A stretch of DNA of 37,820 bases from NCBI GenBank assembly GCA_002753615.1, contig PEAO01000017.1, positions 1-37,820 of the forward strand. The letters are read 5' to 3'. Within the stretch, counting starts at the first letter, position 1, and each line of letters begins with the position of its first letter. Source of the stretch: Magnetococcales bacterium DCbin2 (GTDB lineage: Bacteria; Pseudomonadota; Magnetococcia; Magnetococcales; UBA8363). A program made the translations under genes and the position numbers. The notes beneath the pieces were generated by a model. It was given only the letters and a program-made list of their open reading frames with translations, did no database searches and was not told the origin of the DNA. Shown one piece after another: positions 23,345-33,305 of the stretch.

Positions 23345-24631
23345 CTACTCCAACAATTTTTTTAGAACCAGTACATCTACGATTTTTAAAAGATCCCACA
23401 TTGGAACTTGCAAACGTTGGGATAATTCCAACAAATCCATCTTCCCGTCGGACAGGGCCAGCAAATTGGAGATATGGCGGAAATACACTCCAAGAGTTTT
23501 CACGCCGCCGACATCCGGTCGGAGACCTCTTGAACCTAAAAATGGTTCGCAAGTGATGGAATTCCGATAAACCCGATTCCCTTCCAGGCAGACGATACAA
23601 AGGCGCAGGGCATCATAGCCCCCAAACAGACCCTCAGGAGAGATCACTGTCAAGTCATCCCTCGACGTATGATACTCAGGAAATTCGCCAAATCGGGTCC
23701 TCATCAACAAAGCAACGGGAAGGTTGACTTTGGGGCTGCAAAATTGCCGCTCATCGCTTCCGCGATGCTCCTGGAAATTGCGCACCAAATAATTGGGATC
23801 AATTTGACCGAGAACATGTTGAATGACGCGATCAACAAGAGTATCCCCTTGTCTGGATGATAAATAGGTATAATTCCGATTGTCGCCAACGCACGTAACG
23901 ACAAATCCGGCAATGACGTTTCTTTGGAGATGGTCCAAGTTTCGGCTTAAATAAAGAATCGCTCCGATTGTCTCCGGGATGAAAATAATACGATATGTAT
24001 ATCTCCTGGAGGTTAGCCCCGTAAGCCATTTTCCCAAAAATGTCGTAACAGATGGACCCGATATTTCATTATTTCCCATGGAAGGATGGCATATATAGGT
24101 CGAAAGAAGTATTTCCTGGTCGGTTTCCCCAGGTAATATTAATTCACCAAAAGTCATATGTCCCGGCTCCAGCGTACTCTCAATAACAACCTGATAGTCT
24201 CCCTCCTTCAGTGTATTACGCTGCTTGTCAGACAAACAAAAACCCCACCGTTCAACATAATAGGATGTTCTGTATGGAATGGCTTCTGGATCATCCGGCA
24301 AAGAATATAGATGCTCCTGCAATGCCTCAAGACCCATTTTTTCCCGGATAGGAACGGAATAGGACATGACATGAAGGTTGTTTTCTTTAAAATCTATAAT
24401 TTTTTTACCATCGGGATCTATGACATAAGCATCGGAGATGTTCCACTCCTTGGGAACGATCCAGTCAAAACACGGCGTACCCGTTGGAACTTCGATAATG
24501 TTAAGTTCGGGAATGATCCGCTTGATGATATTAAGAGTGTGACGTACACCGTTTCCCGTAATGCTGCGGCATATGGGAAATAATTCCTTAGCCAGTTCAT
24601 AGATCTCTGTTCCAATAGCGTTTTCATTCAT
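23345..24631 (-). CDS. DUF4910/COG4310 aminopeptidase-like protein of polysaccharide biosynthesis clusters
   Basis: The 428-residue protein starts with IYELAKELFPICRSITGNGVR, the usual opening of this family, has an inserted beta domain, and shows zinc-peptidase-like motifs: STYICHPSMGNNEISGPSV (about 192), FIPETIGA (about 228), EHRGSDERQFCSP (about 305) and FGEFPEYHTSRDDL (about 330). A C-terminal winged-helix region (DLLELSQRLQVPMWDLLKIVDVL) follows. Relatives carry an M28-like metallopeptidase fold and are found in O-antigen and flagellin-glycan clusters, with unknown reaction. ATG at 24631 with AGGTG upstream. Element C begins only 17 bp upstream of the start, so its original promoter has probably been displaced. 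Confidence 0.88.
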   Translation of the reverse strand: MNENAIGTEIYELAKELFPICRSITGNGVRHTLNIIKRIIPELNIIEVPTGTPCFDWIVPKEWNISDAYVIDPDGKKIIDFKENNLHVMSYSVPIREKMGLEALQEHLYSLPDDPEAIPYRTSYYVERWGFCLSDKQRNTLKEGDYQVVIESTLEPGHMTFGELILPGETDQEILLSTYICHPSMGNNEISGPSVTTFLGKWLTGLTSRRYTYRIIFIPETIGAILYLSRNLDHLQRNVIAGFVVTCVGDNRNYTYLSSRQGDTLVDRVIQHVLGQIDPNYLVRNFQEHRGSDERQFCSPKVNLPVALLMRTRFGEFPEYHTSRDDLTVISPEGLFGGYDALRLCIVCLEGNRVYRNSITCEPFLGSRGLRPDVGGVKTLGVYFRHISNLLALSDGKMDLLELSQRLQVPMWDLLKIVDVLVLKKLLE

Positions 24632-24647
24632 ACCTGAACACCTAAAC

Positions 24648-24964
24648 TAGGGCGTGTTGACATTAAATAAAATTATTAAAATAAAAAATGGGTCTGGGGG
24701 ATTGCCCCCAGGGTTTTGATTTTGTTTCTGAATTTAAACAAAAAGGTTTCCATGCTTAAGCTTTTGACCTTGCTTTTGAATTTAAACAAAAATATTTCCA
24801 AATTTAGGCTTTTGATTTAAAGTCAAAAACAAATTCAAAAGCAAGAAATTGAAGCTTTTGATTTAAAGTCAAAACCCTGGGGAAAGAATTCCCCAGCCCC
24901 CTTCTTTCTTTTCAATAGTTCTTAGGAGGGGTGTCAATAAATTATTGAATGTCAACACGTCCTA
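24648..24964. repeat. Palindromic MITE-like element C with intact terminal repeats
   Basis: The ends are inverted: TAGGGCGTGTTGACATTAAA at 24648 and, reading inward from 24964, TAGGACGTGTTGACATTCAA. TA bounds both ends, as for a TA target duplication. The left arm (24680-24720) has the CTGGGGG/CCCCCAG hairpin; the right arm has diverged to CCCTGGGGAAAGAATTCCCCAG. The interior repeats TTTTGAATTTAAACAAA-type units in both orientations. It fills the gap 24632-25011, which holds no gene. Confidence 0.85.
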
Positions 24965-25011
24965 TTTTCCATTGTATGAGACGCACATCCAGTCTAATGT
25001 TCCCCTTCCAT

Positions 25012-28000
25012 TCAGTCAACCGAGAAGTCGCCGGTTTTTTTGTTCCCATTCCACCAATTGCCATGGGCAGGATGAAAAGACCGTGGTGGACGTTTTCCAC
25101 CTTTCCCAATGAATGTCAAATAAATCAATGGCATAAGAAATAGCGTCAGCAAGGTTGAAAAGGAGAGTCCCCAAACGATGGCGGTGGCGACCGGACCCCA
25201 CAGGAGTGAAGATCCTCCCATCCCGACGGCCAGGGAGAAAAGCCCGGCTACGGTGGTGAAGGAGGTAACCAGGATGGGGACAAGACGCCGACGGGCAGCA
25301 AAAAACATGGCATGGAGGGGCGTCATCCCCTGTTTGCGGCGATCATTGGCCGCTGAGATGAGAACAATGGAGGCGTTGACGGCAATCCCAACCAAAGCGA
25401 CGACCCCATAGAGACTGTAAAGACTCAAAGGGTGTCCCGCAAGAAACAATCCGAGGACGACTCCGGTAAAGGCCATGGGGACAGTCAGGAGAATCATGAA
25501 GGGCTGAAAATAGCTGCCAAACTGGGTGCCTAAAATCATATACATCATCCCAATGCCAAACAAAAACAAGACCGCAATGGCATCCAACGCTTCGGTGATA
25601 TCGTCCAAGATTCCCGAAAAATCAAGATCAATCCCTGGGAAATCCTGATGAATCTTTTCCCATTCCTCCTTTAATTGGGCATTGGCCTCCACGGTATCCA
25701 TTTTCTTTTTATCCAGGTCCGCTTCCACCGTAATGGAACGGCGAAAATTATAATGGCGAATCGCCTCCGGCCCTCGTTGTGATTGATGATGGACAAGATC
25801 CCGTAAGCGAATCGCCTGGCCATCACCGACGGTGAGCAAGGTATCAAGCACCTGGGCGATTTCGGCACCCTTTCCATAATCTGGCAAAACTCTGACTTCT
25901 GTTTTTTCTCCCTGATGCTGGAAATGTGCAGAAATTTCTCCGTTGCCAAGTAGCTGCACCAGTCTGGGAAGATTGGCCGGGGAAAATCCAGCCCGGTGCA
26001 TCGCCGCATCATCGGCTGTCAGCGAAAGTTCAACGCTCCCTTCCACATAATCGTCCGTGATATCACTGGCAGCGGGCATGGATTTTAAAATCCCCTTGAC
26101 CGCTTGCGCTGCACGTTGAATCTGTTCCAAATCATCGCCACGCACTTTCACACTGACCGGACGTGTGATGGGCGGTCCCCCCGACAAGGTGAAAAACGAA
26201 ACACTTTCCGGCCCCCCAATTTTTTCAGTCACCGGGCGCATGGCATCGATGATGACGGAGATTTCTCTGCGCTTGCTGCGCTCCGGGGTCAGACTGACCA
26301 TGATTTGCCCAAAACGGTCACCAAAAAAAGGTTTGGTATCGGTCATCATCTGCCCGGCATAGGCCACCGTGGTTTGAATTTCGTTGCGTTCTACAACCTT
26401 GAGTGCTTCCAATTCGATGGCGCGTACCGTTTCCATCGTCCGTGCCAAAGGGGTTCCCGTAGGCATTTTAATGTTGATGTAAAACAATGGCATGGGATCG
26501 GCGGCAAAAAAATCGGTCCTGACCATACCGGATGCGACGATCCCCACAGCCAACACCATGGGCAAAATCGCAAATATAAAAGATAGTTTCGGATACCTCA
26601 GAACCTTGATCAAGGTTCGTGCATAAATCGTTCTTAATCCTGTCAACATCCGTTTTCGCCACCGCTCCATGTGCCCCATGGTATTGCTCTTGAGTCTCAT
26701 GGCGACGATATGGGCAGGCAACATCCAAAAAGCCTCCACCAAACTGATGAACAAGGCGGAGGTCACCACCAAGGGAATCACCCGCATAAACTTCCCCAAG
26801 ATGCCCGGCAGCAACATGAGCGGTAAAAAGGCGGCTACCGTCGTAAGGACCGATGTGGTCACCGGAACAGCGATCTCCTTGAGGGCGGCGATGCTCGCCT
26901 CAAGGGCGGAGTAACCCTTTTCCACATAATCATGAATCGATTCCACCACCACCACGGCATCATCCACCAACATCCCCAGGGCGATGACGACACCCAAAAG
27001 GACCATAACGTTCAAAGAGTGACCCAAACTGTATAACAGGGCAAAAAGACCCGCCAACGCAAAAGGGATACCCAAACTCAACAAGATGGCAATGCGCCAA
27101 CCAAAAAAAAGCCAAACGGTGACCAGGACCAGAAACAATCCCAGTATGGCGTTGCTTTCCATGACACTCAGGGCTTGACGAACCGTGTGGGTTTGATCGT
27201 CGGCCAACAGGGGGGTGACCCCGGTTTTATCTGACAATGTTCGTTGCTGTGCCAGATAGTCCCGAATTTCATCGGTCAGGTCCAGAGAGTTGATACCGGG
27301 GCGTTTGGTCACCGTCAGCAAAATCGACGGTTGACCCTGAAACTGGACGATATCCTTGGCTTTTTGGCGGTCGCGCACCACATCGGCCACCTGCCCCAGG
27401 GATAGCTCACCCCCTGGGATTGGAATCCTCATGGCCGCAATTTTTTCTGGATCGGCGGTTGCCCCTTCCATCCGAAATAACCAGTTGCCCCAGCCATGGA
27501 CGATGGCCCCCCCAGAGATATCCTTGAGGCGTGACCCTGCCAGATCGGCCAACTGAGTCGGAAGCAATCCAAACTGTTGGAGTTTTTCAGGATGAAACCG
27601 GATCTGGAGTTCGGGATCGCGTAACCCCAAGGCAAAAACGGTGTCCACCCCCGTGATCCGTTCCAAATCGCGTTTGATACGACGCCCGTTTTGTCGCAAA
27701 TTTTCATCATCCGCCTGACCTTGAACGGCAACCATCACCGTTGGCCAACCGTTGGCACTGGTAATCTCAAGAATTACCGGATCGATCACATCTTCTGGTA
27801 ACTCAGGGAGTTTATTGGCAATTTCACGGCGAAGATCATTCACACGCCGATCAAAAGTATGATCATCCATATCCTCAAAGCGGACCAGAATGTCTGCGGA
27901 ACCTTCTTGACTGCTGGATATGGCAAAACGAACATCGGGAATCTTCTGGATGGCATCCTCCAAAGGATCGGTCACCATTTTTTCAACATCCGTCGCCGAC

Positions 28001-28155
28001 CCCCCCGGCAAAATAGTGACTATGCTGATCCAATTAAAATTCATATCTGGATCCTGTTGCCGGGGCATCAGTCCATAAGCGAGAAACCCGGTGACAATCA
28101 CCAGAGCGAACGTTAAATTGGCAAAAACATGATTCGAAAGGATCAAGCGGATCAT
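25012..28155 (-). CDS. RND-family inner-membrane efflux transporter (HAE-1/AcrB-like)
   Basis: The 1047-residue protein has the RND duplication: TM1 at about 10-30, a periplasmic porter domain, TM2-6, TM7, a second porter domain and TM8-12. The proton-relay pair D397-D398 is in ALGMLVDDAVVVVES in TM4, and the family opening IRLILSNHVFANLTFALVIV is clear. It would export drugs, detergents or metabolites by proton exchange as a trimer. The ATG at 28155 overlaps the stop of the membrane-fusion protein gene by 4 bp, so the pair is coupled; no outer-membrane channel gene or TetR regulator is adjacent. The frame is open for 79 more codons upstream, inside the partner gene, and that part is rejected. 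Confidence 0.93.
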   Translation of the reverse strand: MIRLILSNHVFANLTFALVIVTGFLAYGLMPRQQDPDMNFNWISIVTILPGGSATDVEKMVTDPLEDAIQKIPDVRFAISSSQEGSADILVRFEDMDDHTFDRRVNDLRREIANKLPELPEDVIDPVILEITSANGWPTVMVAVQGQADDENLRQNGRRIKRDLERITGVDTVFALGLRDPELQIRFHPEKLQQFGLLPTQLADLAGSRLKDISGGAIVHGWGNWLFRMEGATADPEKIAAMRIPIPGGELSLGQVADVVRDRQKAKDIVQFQGQPSILLTVTKRPGINSLDLTDEIRDYLAQQRTLSDKTGVTPLLADDQTHTVRQALSVMESNAILGLFLVLVTVWLFFGWRIAILLSLGIPFALAGLFALLYSLGHSLNVMVLLGVVIALGMLVDDAVVVVESIHDYVEKGYSALEASIAALKEIAVPVTTSVLTTVAAFLPLMLLPGILGKFMRVIPLVVTSALFISLVEAFWMLPAHIVAMRLKSNTMGHMERWRKRMLTGLRTIYARTLIKVLRYPKLSFIFAILPMVLAVGIVASGMVRTDFFAADPMPLFYINIKMPTGTPLARTMETVRAIELEALKVVERNEIQTTVAYAGQMMTDTKPFFGDRFGQIMVSLTPERSKRREISVIIDAMRPVTEKIGGPESVSFFTLSGGPPITRPVSVKVRGDDLEQIQRAAQAVKGILKSMPAASDITDDYVEGSVELSLTADDAAMHRAGFSPANLPRLVQLLGNGEISAHFQHQGEKTEVRVLPDYGKGAEIAQVLDTLLTVGDGQAIRLRDLVHHQSQRGPEAIRHYNFRRSITVEADLDKKKMDTVEANAQLKEEWEKIHQDFPGIDLDFSGILDDITEALDAIAVLFLFGIGMMYMILGTQFGSYFQPFMILLTVPMAFTGVVLGLFLAGHPLSLYSLYGVVALVGIAVNASIVLISAANDRRKQGMTPLHAMFFAARRRLVPILVTSFTTVAGLFSLAVGMGGSSLLWGPVATAIVWGLSFSTLLTLFLMPLIYLTFIGKGGKRPPRSFHPAHGNWWNGNKKTGDFSVD

Positions 28156-29222
28156 GGCGTTAAACCATCGGCGGCAGATAGCGTGAGGGCATCCCCCTCT
28201 TTGAGAGATTGGCGTCCATTCACGATGATCGTGTGGGATGGATCGGCAAACGGCCAGGGGGTTCGGTTTCCTTCGATGGCTTGTGGAAGGGGTAGAAAAA
28301 CCGCCTTGTTGTCGCGGACGGTGAAAACACCCATGACTCCCTCTCGCTTGACCAAAATCCAGGCGGGAAGGTGGGGACGGGCATCCTGCCATTGTAAGCG
28401 ACCAGCCGATCCTGGAACCGGAGGGGCGTTGGTAAAGAGCAATCGCACCTCACGGGCACCGGTGGTGGTGGATTCCAGCGGGATGACTGTTTTTAATGTG
28501 ACATCATGGAATTGATCCTGATGTTGAAAACGCCATTTGCGGGCCGATTGCATCCGTGCCACCGCCTCTCCCGCCACCTGGGCCGATAGTTCAACGTGGA
28601 CCGTATCGACCAGGCGCAACACGGGGGTTCCCGGTGTCACCCAGGCACCCAATTGTCCCATCCTTTCCACCACAATGCCTGCAAAGGGGGCCGACACATC
28701 CGTTTTGGCCAAACGGATACGGACCTCTTCCAACCGTTTTTTTTGTTGCTGAACCCTGGCTTTGAGTACCCTGACATCGGTTTGTGCGCTATCGAGACGT
28801 TCGCGACTGGCTTGATGACTCGATTGCAGGGTGACGACCCGATCAAGCTGCTGTTGCGCCAGATGGAGTTGTCCTTCTAATATCTCCAACCCCGCCTCTT
28901 CCTGGCCGCTCTGAAGTCGATGGGACCAATCATCGATGGCGACAAGGTGCTGGTCCTTCACAACCCGTTCCCCAACATCCACCCATAATCGGCTGATGAT
29001 CCCTGAAACCTCCGCCGACAGCAGGGTATCGTTGATGCTGATGGCCCGCGCTTGCGCCTCTTCCCAGGGGTGAGAGAGCAGCGTTGCTACGGGGGTTACT
29101 GAAACTTTGACGATCTCTGACGCCAAAGCATTGGCGGACCAGACGATGAAACCTGCAAGTGTGATAAAAATGATTCGAACCATGCGATACCCCGAACGAT
29201 TCTCATGACTGGGTTGCATCAC
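28152..29222 (-). CDS. RND efflux membrane-fusion protein (HlyD/AcrA-like)
   Basis: The 356-residue periplasmic adaptor has a signal peptide ending near SANALASE, a lipoyl half-motif (AEVSGIISRLWVDVGERVVKDQHLVAID), a helical hairpin (about 105-170), the second lipoyl half (KTDVSAPFAGIVVERMGQLGAWVTPGTPVLRLVD) and a beta-barrel/membrane-proximal region. There is no lipobox cysteine. It links the RND pump to an outer-membrane channel encoded elsewhere. Start candidates are GTG 29222 (AGGAGG 10 bp upstream), ATG 29219 and ATG 29183; the last gives the cleanest signal peptide, the first the best ribosome site. Confidence 0.9.
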   Translation of the reverse strand: MMQPSHENRSGYRMVRIIFITLAGFIVWSANALASEIVKVSVTPVATLLSHPWEEAQARAISINDTLLSAEVSGIISRLWVDVGERVVKDQHLVAIDDWSHRLQSGQEEAGLEILEGQLHLAQQQLDRVVTLQSSHQASRERLDSAQTDVRVLKARVQQQKKRLEEVRIRLAKTDVSAPFAGIVVERMGQLGAWVTPGTPVLRLVDTVHVELSAQVAGEAVARMQSARKWRFQHQDQFHDVTLKTVIPLESTTTGAREVRLLFTNAPPVPGSAGRLQWQDARPHLPAWILVKREGVMGVFTVRDNKAVFLPLPQAIEGNRTPWPFADPSHTIIVNGRQSLKEGDALTLSAADGLTP

Positions 29223-29606
29223 GTCGTTCGAGCCTCCTAAACGGTGTAAATAAAGTCAATAACATATTTTTCTCTCACACTCCAATCACCCGTTCCCTGG
29301 AATGAAACCAAGCCATACTCCATTTTTAACGATACCCTATCCCTTTTGGGGATTGAAAATGATCTCCTGGCACGCCCATTGAAAGGGAGAGGGACAGTAG
29401 GATTTCATGGCATTGGATGGGATGCGTTTGACGCGCAAGAACCTTTCGGGTCGTCGATGAAGGAAGCGGCTGTTCACCTGGGTGGGCACCACTTCTTGAA
29501 GCGTGATGGACCCGAAGTGCGTCGCTGTTCCGAGAAACGAAGCCGTGTGTGTGGACAAGAACCGGGATGATGTATTGATCAACAGTGTTACCAAGTGGAG
29601 TGATGA
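29223..29606. other. Gene-free stretch between the efflux operon and a small ORF
   Basis: Open frames exist on both strands in these 384 bp but have no ribosome site, no family-like motifs and unnatural composition. It should hold the promoter of the efflux operon, but I see no clear -35/-10 pair. Confidence 0.4.
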
Positions 29607-29699
29607 ATGGATAATATGATGTTTCTGGCGGTTGGGTTAGTCCTTTATTTCGCAATTTTAACATGGTTGTTATTCCGAGCTGCCAGACCCGGTAGTTGA
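29607..29699 (+). CDS. Putative 30-residue single-pass membrane protein
   Basis: The product is 30 residues: a short polar start (MDNMM), one strong transmembrane helix (FLAVGLVLYFAILTWLLF) and a basic end RAARPGS, which predicts the C terminus in the cytoplasm. A GGAG lies 6 bp before the ATG (GGAGTGATGAATG). It resembles in layout the small accessory subunits of membrane complexes (KdpF, CydX, CcoQ type), but no parent complex is encoded next to it. It faces away from the RND operon. Real translation is likely from the ribosome site and composition, but unproven. Confidence 0.5.
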   Translation: MDNMMFLAVGLVLYFAILTWLLFRAARPGS

Positions 29700-29732
29700 G
29701 TGGAAACAAACCCCATCCGTTCCAGATGTGGC

Positions 29733-29750
29733 GGGGGGAATTCTCCCCCC
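29733..29750 (+). terminator. Hairpin after the small membrane protein gene
   Basis: GGGGGGA-ATTC-TCCCCCC forms a 7-bp stem 33 bp after the stop codon. Only TGTCTG follows, so it is a weak rho-independent candidate. Confidence 0.3.
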
Positions 29751-29769
29751 TGTCTGATGAGAATGGCAC

Positions 29770-30035
29770 TAGGGCGCGTTGACGTTCGGTAGCCAATTGA
29801 CACCCTCCAGAAAATGATTGAAAGAAAAAAGGGGTCTGGGGGATTGCCCCCAGGGTTTTGACTTTGCTTTTGACTTTAAATAAAAAGCTTCATCCTTCGC
29901 TTTTGACCTTTTTCTGACTTTGCTTTTGAATTTAAACAACGTCATATAAGAAAGGTCAAAAACAAAGTCAAAAGCTTAAGCGTGGAAACCTTTTTGTTTA
30001 AAGTCAAAATCAAAACCCTGGGGGCAATCCCCCCC
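29770..30035. repeat. Palindromic MITE-like element D
   Basis: The left terminus TAGGGCGCGTTGACGTTCGG is followed by the family arm (29824-29862). The centre repeats TTTTGACTTTG/TTTGACTTTAAA units, with AAGCTTCATCCTTCGC and AAGCTTAAGCGTGG facing each other. The right arm (30012-30035) ends abruptly in CCCCCCCGTCTC, 14 bp before the ftsK stop, so the right terminal repeat is missing. It lies at the 3' end of the ftsK transcript and could act as its terminator. Confidence 0.8.
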
Positions 30036-30048
30036 GTCTCATCGGCGT

Positions 30049-33000
30049 TCAATCTTCTTGCTGACCTGGACTCAACACTTCCCGTTTTCCAGCGGTATTG
30101 GAAGGGGTGACCAAACCATCCATTTCCATCCGTTCAACAATGCGTGCCGCACGATTATAGCCGATCTTAAAGTGACGCTGCACCATACTGGTGGAAACTT
30201 TCCTGGCCCTGACGACCAAAGCCACCGCTTGATCGTACAAAGGATCATAGTCATCGGCGGCGTCTGCATCAGACAGGCCACCACCCAATGCAGGATCCTC
30301 ATCACCCTGTTGGGCACTGGCATGTTTCATCACCGCCATATCATATTTGGGTGATCCACAGGTGGTCTTGAGAAATTTCACCAGTTTATGGACTTCGTTG
30401 TCGGTAACCAGGGGAGCATGAATCCGTTTCAGATGCGATGTCCCCGGTGGCAGATACAAACCATCACCCATCCCCAAAAGCCGCTCGGCCCCCATAGCAT
30501 CCAGAATGGTCCGTGAATCAATTTTTGAGGAAACCTGAAAGGCCAGACGGGTGGGAAAATTGGCCTTGATCAATCCGGTGATCACATCCACCGATGGACG
30601 TTGGGTCGCAATGATCAAATGCAAACCCGCTGCACGGGCCATCTGCGCCAAACGGGCGATGGCCGGTTCCACCTCTTTTCCCACCTGAATCATCAAATCG
30701 GCCAATTCGTCGATCACGATGACAATCAAGGGTTTGGGCTTGAGGGGTATCGGCTCTTCCTGCTCCACCGGTGCCCCGGTTTCAGGATCAAAACCAATCT
30801 TGACCCGGCGTGTTGGCCGTTCTCCCGTCTCCAGACATTGCAGCATTTTACGGTTAAAACTGTCCAGACTGCGCACCCCCACTTCCGACATCAGACGGTA
30901 ACGCTCCTCCATTTCCAATACCGCCCATTTGAGCAGATTGGCCGCCTTATGCACATCGGTGACTACGGGTGCCAACAAGTGGGGAATCCCTTCATAGATG
31001 GAAAGCTCCAACATTTTGGGATCGACCATGAGGAAACGGACCTGATCGGGTCTGGCACTGAACAGGATGGAACAGATCATGGCATTGAGTGCCACCGATT
31101 TTCCCGAACCCGTGGTCCCGGCCACCAACAGATGGGGCATCTTGGCCAGATTGGCGACCACGGGATTGCCGGTGATATCGGAACCCAGAGCCACAGCCAG
31201 TGGATGCGCGGTCCGAATAAACTGTTCGGACTCCAAAACTTCTCGCAAATAAACGGTGCTTCTGGTTTGGTTCGGGACTTCGACACCGATGACGTTCTTC
31301 CCAGGAATGTTGCCGACCACACGGACCGACGGAGAGAGGATGGATCGGGCAAGATCATCGGAAATGGAAATCACTTTGGCGGCCCGCAACCCTGGGGCTG
31401 GGTCAAATTCAAACGTAGTCACTACCGGACCCGGAAGGACATTGGTAATTTGACCCTTGATTTTAAAATCGGCCAGCTTTAATTCCAATAAACGGGCCTG
31501 CTGCGTCAGATATTCCCGATCAATCACACTCTCCCCGACCGTGGGTTTTTCCAACAGATCCATGGGGGGTAACAGGGTGATGGAATCTTGATCTTCATCG
31601 GTGGATTCCAACGATGGACTGGTGATGGGGACAGACCAAGTTGGACTCTCCTCGTCGTCGGCATCCTGGGTCATGGAAAGATCTTCATCAGGCTTTGGCA
31701 AAGAAAAATCCGATTCCTGATCGTCAAACTCTTCGGAATCATCGGTCACGTCTAAAACATCATCTCGGATATCCTCTGGGGCATCCTCTGGGGTATCCAA
31801 AACAGGTTGCCTAAAGGTATCCAGACGCGATGCCGAGAACGGGGTCAGATCCGGTTGTGGCAAAACCGAACGATCAAATGCATCGGAGGAAACACCCTCG
31901 AAAGGATTGTTTGGAACGGTTCTATCTTCATCAGGCATTGTCTTTCGTTTCAACGCAAGTGCTGCGGCAATCCAGGATCCCGATTCGGGTGCCGTCGTTT
32001 TTTGCACATCAGGGGGCACATCGGATGACACAACGGATGGTTGCGCGATGAAATCATCGTCAAGCTCCTCCTCTCCCTCTTCAAACGATACGTCCCTGGA
32101 GTCACGGAATGTTGCAGGATCTTCGACACGCAAAGAATCATTTTCGATATCATCATGGACCATGGTATCAGAAAATCGGGCCATTTCCTCATCGTCATCC
32201 ATGGCAGGCTCATAACGTCCCTGGGTGACGGCGGCAGCGACCCCATCCTGTCCCATGGGAGCAAGCCAGTCGGGTTGTGCAACCTTCTTTTCGGGACGCT
32301 TTAAAAGTGCAGAAACCTTGTCCACCGAACCAAAGACCAACCCGGCGACGGGAGCCAAAAATTTTCTCGGTCCCAAATGGGGTACCGAAACCGTCTGTTC
32401 CGTGGAACGATCATAATCATCTGAATCATCCACGGGAACGGGTTCGGGATCCGGTTTTTGGAGAGAGAAGTCTTGTTGTGGCGCAGAGTCTTCCGCATTC
32501 AAGGCAGGGAATGATTCTTCTTCCCTGATGGCACGAAAGGGGATGGCAGGTTCCTCGGCGGCATTGCGGTCACGAAAACGAAACACCGGAACATCGGCGA
32601 CTTTCCCATCGAAAACATGGGAGGGAAGATCCTCATGGCTCATGCCATTGCGCCCCCCCGCCGAGGGGATGTCCAAGTCTTCTTCTCTGTGGGAACGAAA
32701 AACGATCAGACTTGCCAGGGCCTTGATACCATCTTTCAACCAGATGAACGTACCAACCAAAGAAAACCGGGTCAAAATCATGAGAGAGAGCAACGCCAGA
32801 GTCAAGAGCAACAGCATGGCCCCCCAGCGACCCAGGGTTTGATTGAGTGCCTTGGTCACCACCATTCCGGTCAAACCGCCAGGGCCTGCCGGCATGTGGG
32901 AGACCATATCCCCCTGGAACATAACCGATAAAATGGTCGTAACCGCAGCCAACATGGGAAGCGTGCCGATTTGTTCCCAATGGAGACCCGAGGGTGTTCG

Positions 33001-33297
33001 ACGCATGAGGAAATAGGCGGTCAATCCCATGAAAATGGGGATCCACGCCGAAGAATAACCAAACAATTGGAGCAGAAAATCGGCTAGATAAGCCCCGGCG
33101 ATGCCACCCAGATTGCTGATATGATCCATCCCGGTGTTATTGAATGATGGATCTTGACTGTTATAGGAAAAAAGCGATAGGGCCAGATAGGCGGTGACGC
33201 CGACCAATAACAGGGCAATCCCCTCCCGAAGAACGGCCAAGCGCAGCTCTTTATTCTTTTGATCCAGTTCCTTGGATTTATTTTTTTTTCGTGGCAT
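30049..33297 (-). CDS. ftsK: DNA translocase FtsK
   Basis: The 1082-residue protein has an N-terminal membrane domain (four to five helices, about 24-195), a long acidic, Pro/Asp-rich linker (about 200-590), a RecA-like motor with Walker [15 protein letters not shown] (GTTGSGKS at 727-734) and Walker [14 protein letters not shown] (about 858), and a C-terminal gamma winged-helix domain (about 1015-1075; [20 protein letters not shown], then [15 protein letters not shown]) that reads KOPS sites. It pumps DNA at the septum and activates XerCD at dif. The ATG at 33297 has AGGAT 7 bp upstream and lies 8 bp after rnj, so it is probably in the tat-rnj operon. Confidence 0.95.
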   Translation of the reverse strand: MPRKKNKSKELDQKNKELRLAVLREGIALLLVGVTAYLALSLFSYNSQDPSFNNTGMDHISNLGGIAGAYLADFLLQLFGYSSAWIPIFMGLTAYFLMRRTPSGLHWEQIGTLPMLAAVTTILSVMFQGDMVSHMPAGPGGLTGMVVTKALNQTLGRWGAMLLLLTLALLSLMILTRFSLVGTFIWLKDGIKALASLIVFRSHREEDLDIPSAGGRNGMSHEDLPSHVFDGKVADVPVFRFRDRNAAEEPAIPFRAIREEESFPALNAEDSAPQQDFSLQKPDPEPVPVDDSDDYDRSTEQTVSVPHLGPRKFLAPVAGLVFGSVDKVSALLKRPEKKVAQPDWLAPMGQDGVAAAVTQGRYEPAMDDDEEMARFSDTMVHDDIENDSLRVEDPATFRDSRDVSFEEGEEELDDDFIAQPSVVSSDVPPDVQKTTAPESGSWIAAALALKRKTMPDEDRTVPNNPFEGVSSDAFDRSVLPQPDLTPFSASRLDTFRQPVLDTPEDAPEDIRDDVLDVTDDSEEFDDQESDFSLPKPDEDLSMTQDADDEESPTWSVPITSPSLESTDEDQDSITLLPPMDLLEKPTVGESVIDREYLTQQARLLELKLADFKIKGQITNVLPGPVVTTFEFDPAPGLRAAKVISISDDLARSILSPSVRVVGNIPGKNVIGVEVPNQTRSTVYLREVLESEQFIRTAHPLAVALGSDITGNPVVANLAKMPHLLVAGTTGSGKSVALNAMICSILFSARPDQVRFLMVDPKMLELSIYEGIPHLLAPVVTDVHKAANLLKWAVLEMEERYRLMSEVGVRSLDSFNRKMLQCLETGERPTRRVKIGFDPETGAPVEQEEPIPLKPKPLIVIVIDELADLMIQVGKEVEPAIARLAQMARAAGLHLIIATQRPSVDVITGLIKANFPTRLAFQVSSKIDSRTILDAMGAERLLGMGDGLYLPPGTSHLKRIHAPLVTDNEVHKLVKFLKTTCGSPKYDMAVMKHASAQQGDEDPALGGGLSDADAADDYDPLYDQAVALVVRARKVSTSMVQRHFKIGYNRAARIVERMEMDGLVTPSNTAGKREVLSPGQQED

Positions 33298-33305
33298 GAC
33301 GAATC

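Noticed and set aside
28156-28392. 79-codon N-terminal extension of the RND transporter
   Set aside because: It lies inside the membrane-fusion gene and does not resemble the family; the ATG at 28155 overlaps the upstream stop in the usual ATGA way.
29326-29796. 156-residue minus-strand open frame
   Set aside because: No ribosome site, no family-like motif and biased composition; the better candidate in this stretch is the small plus-strand membrane protein.
30601-31482. 293-residue open frame antisense to ftsK
   Set aside because: Shadow of the ftsK motor domain; rich in His and Gln from antisense codons, no start signal.
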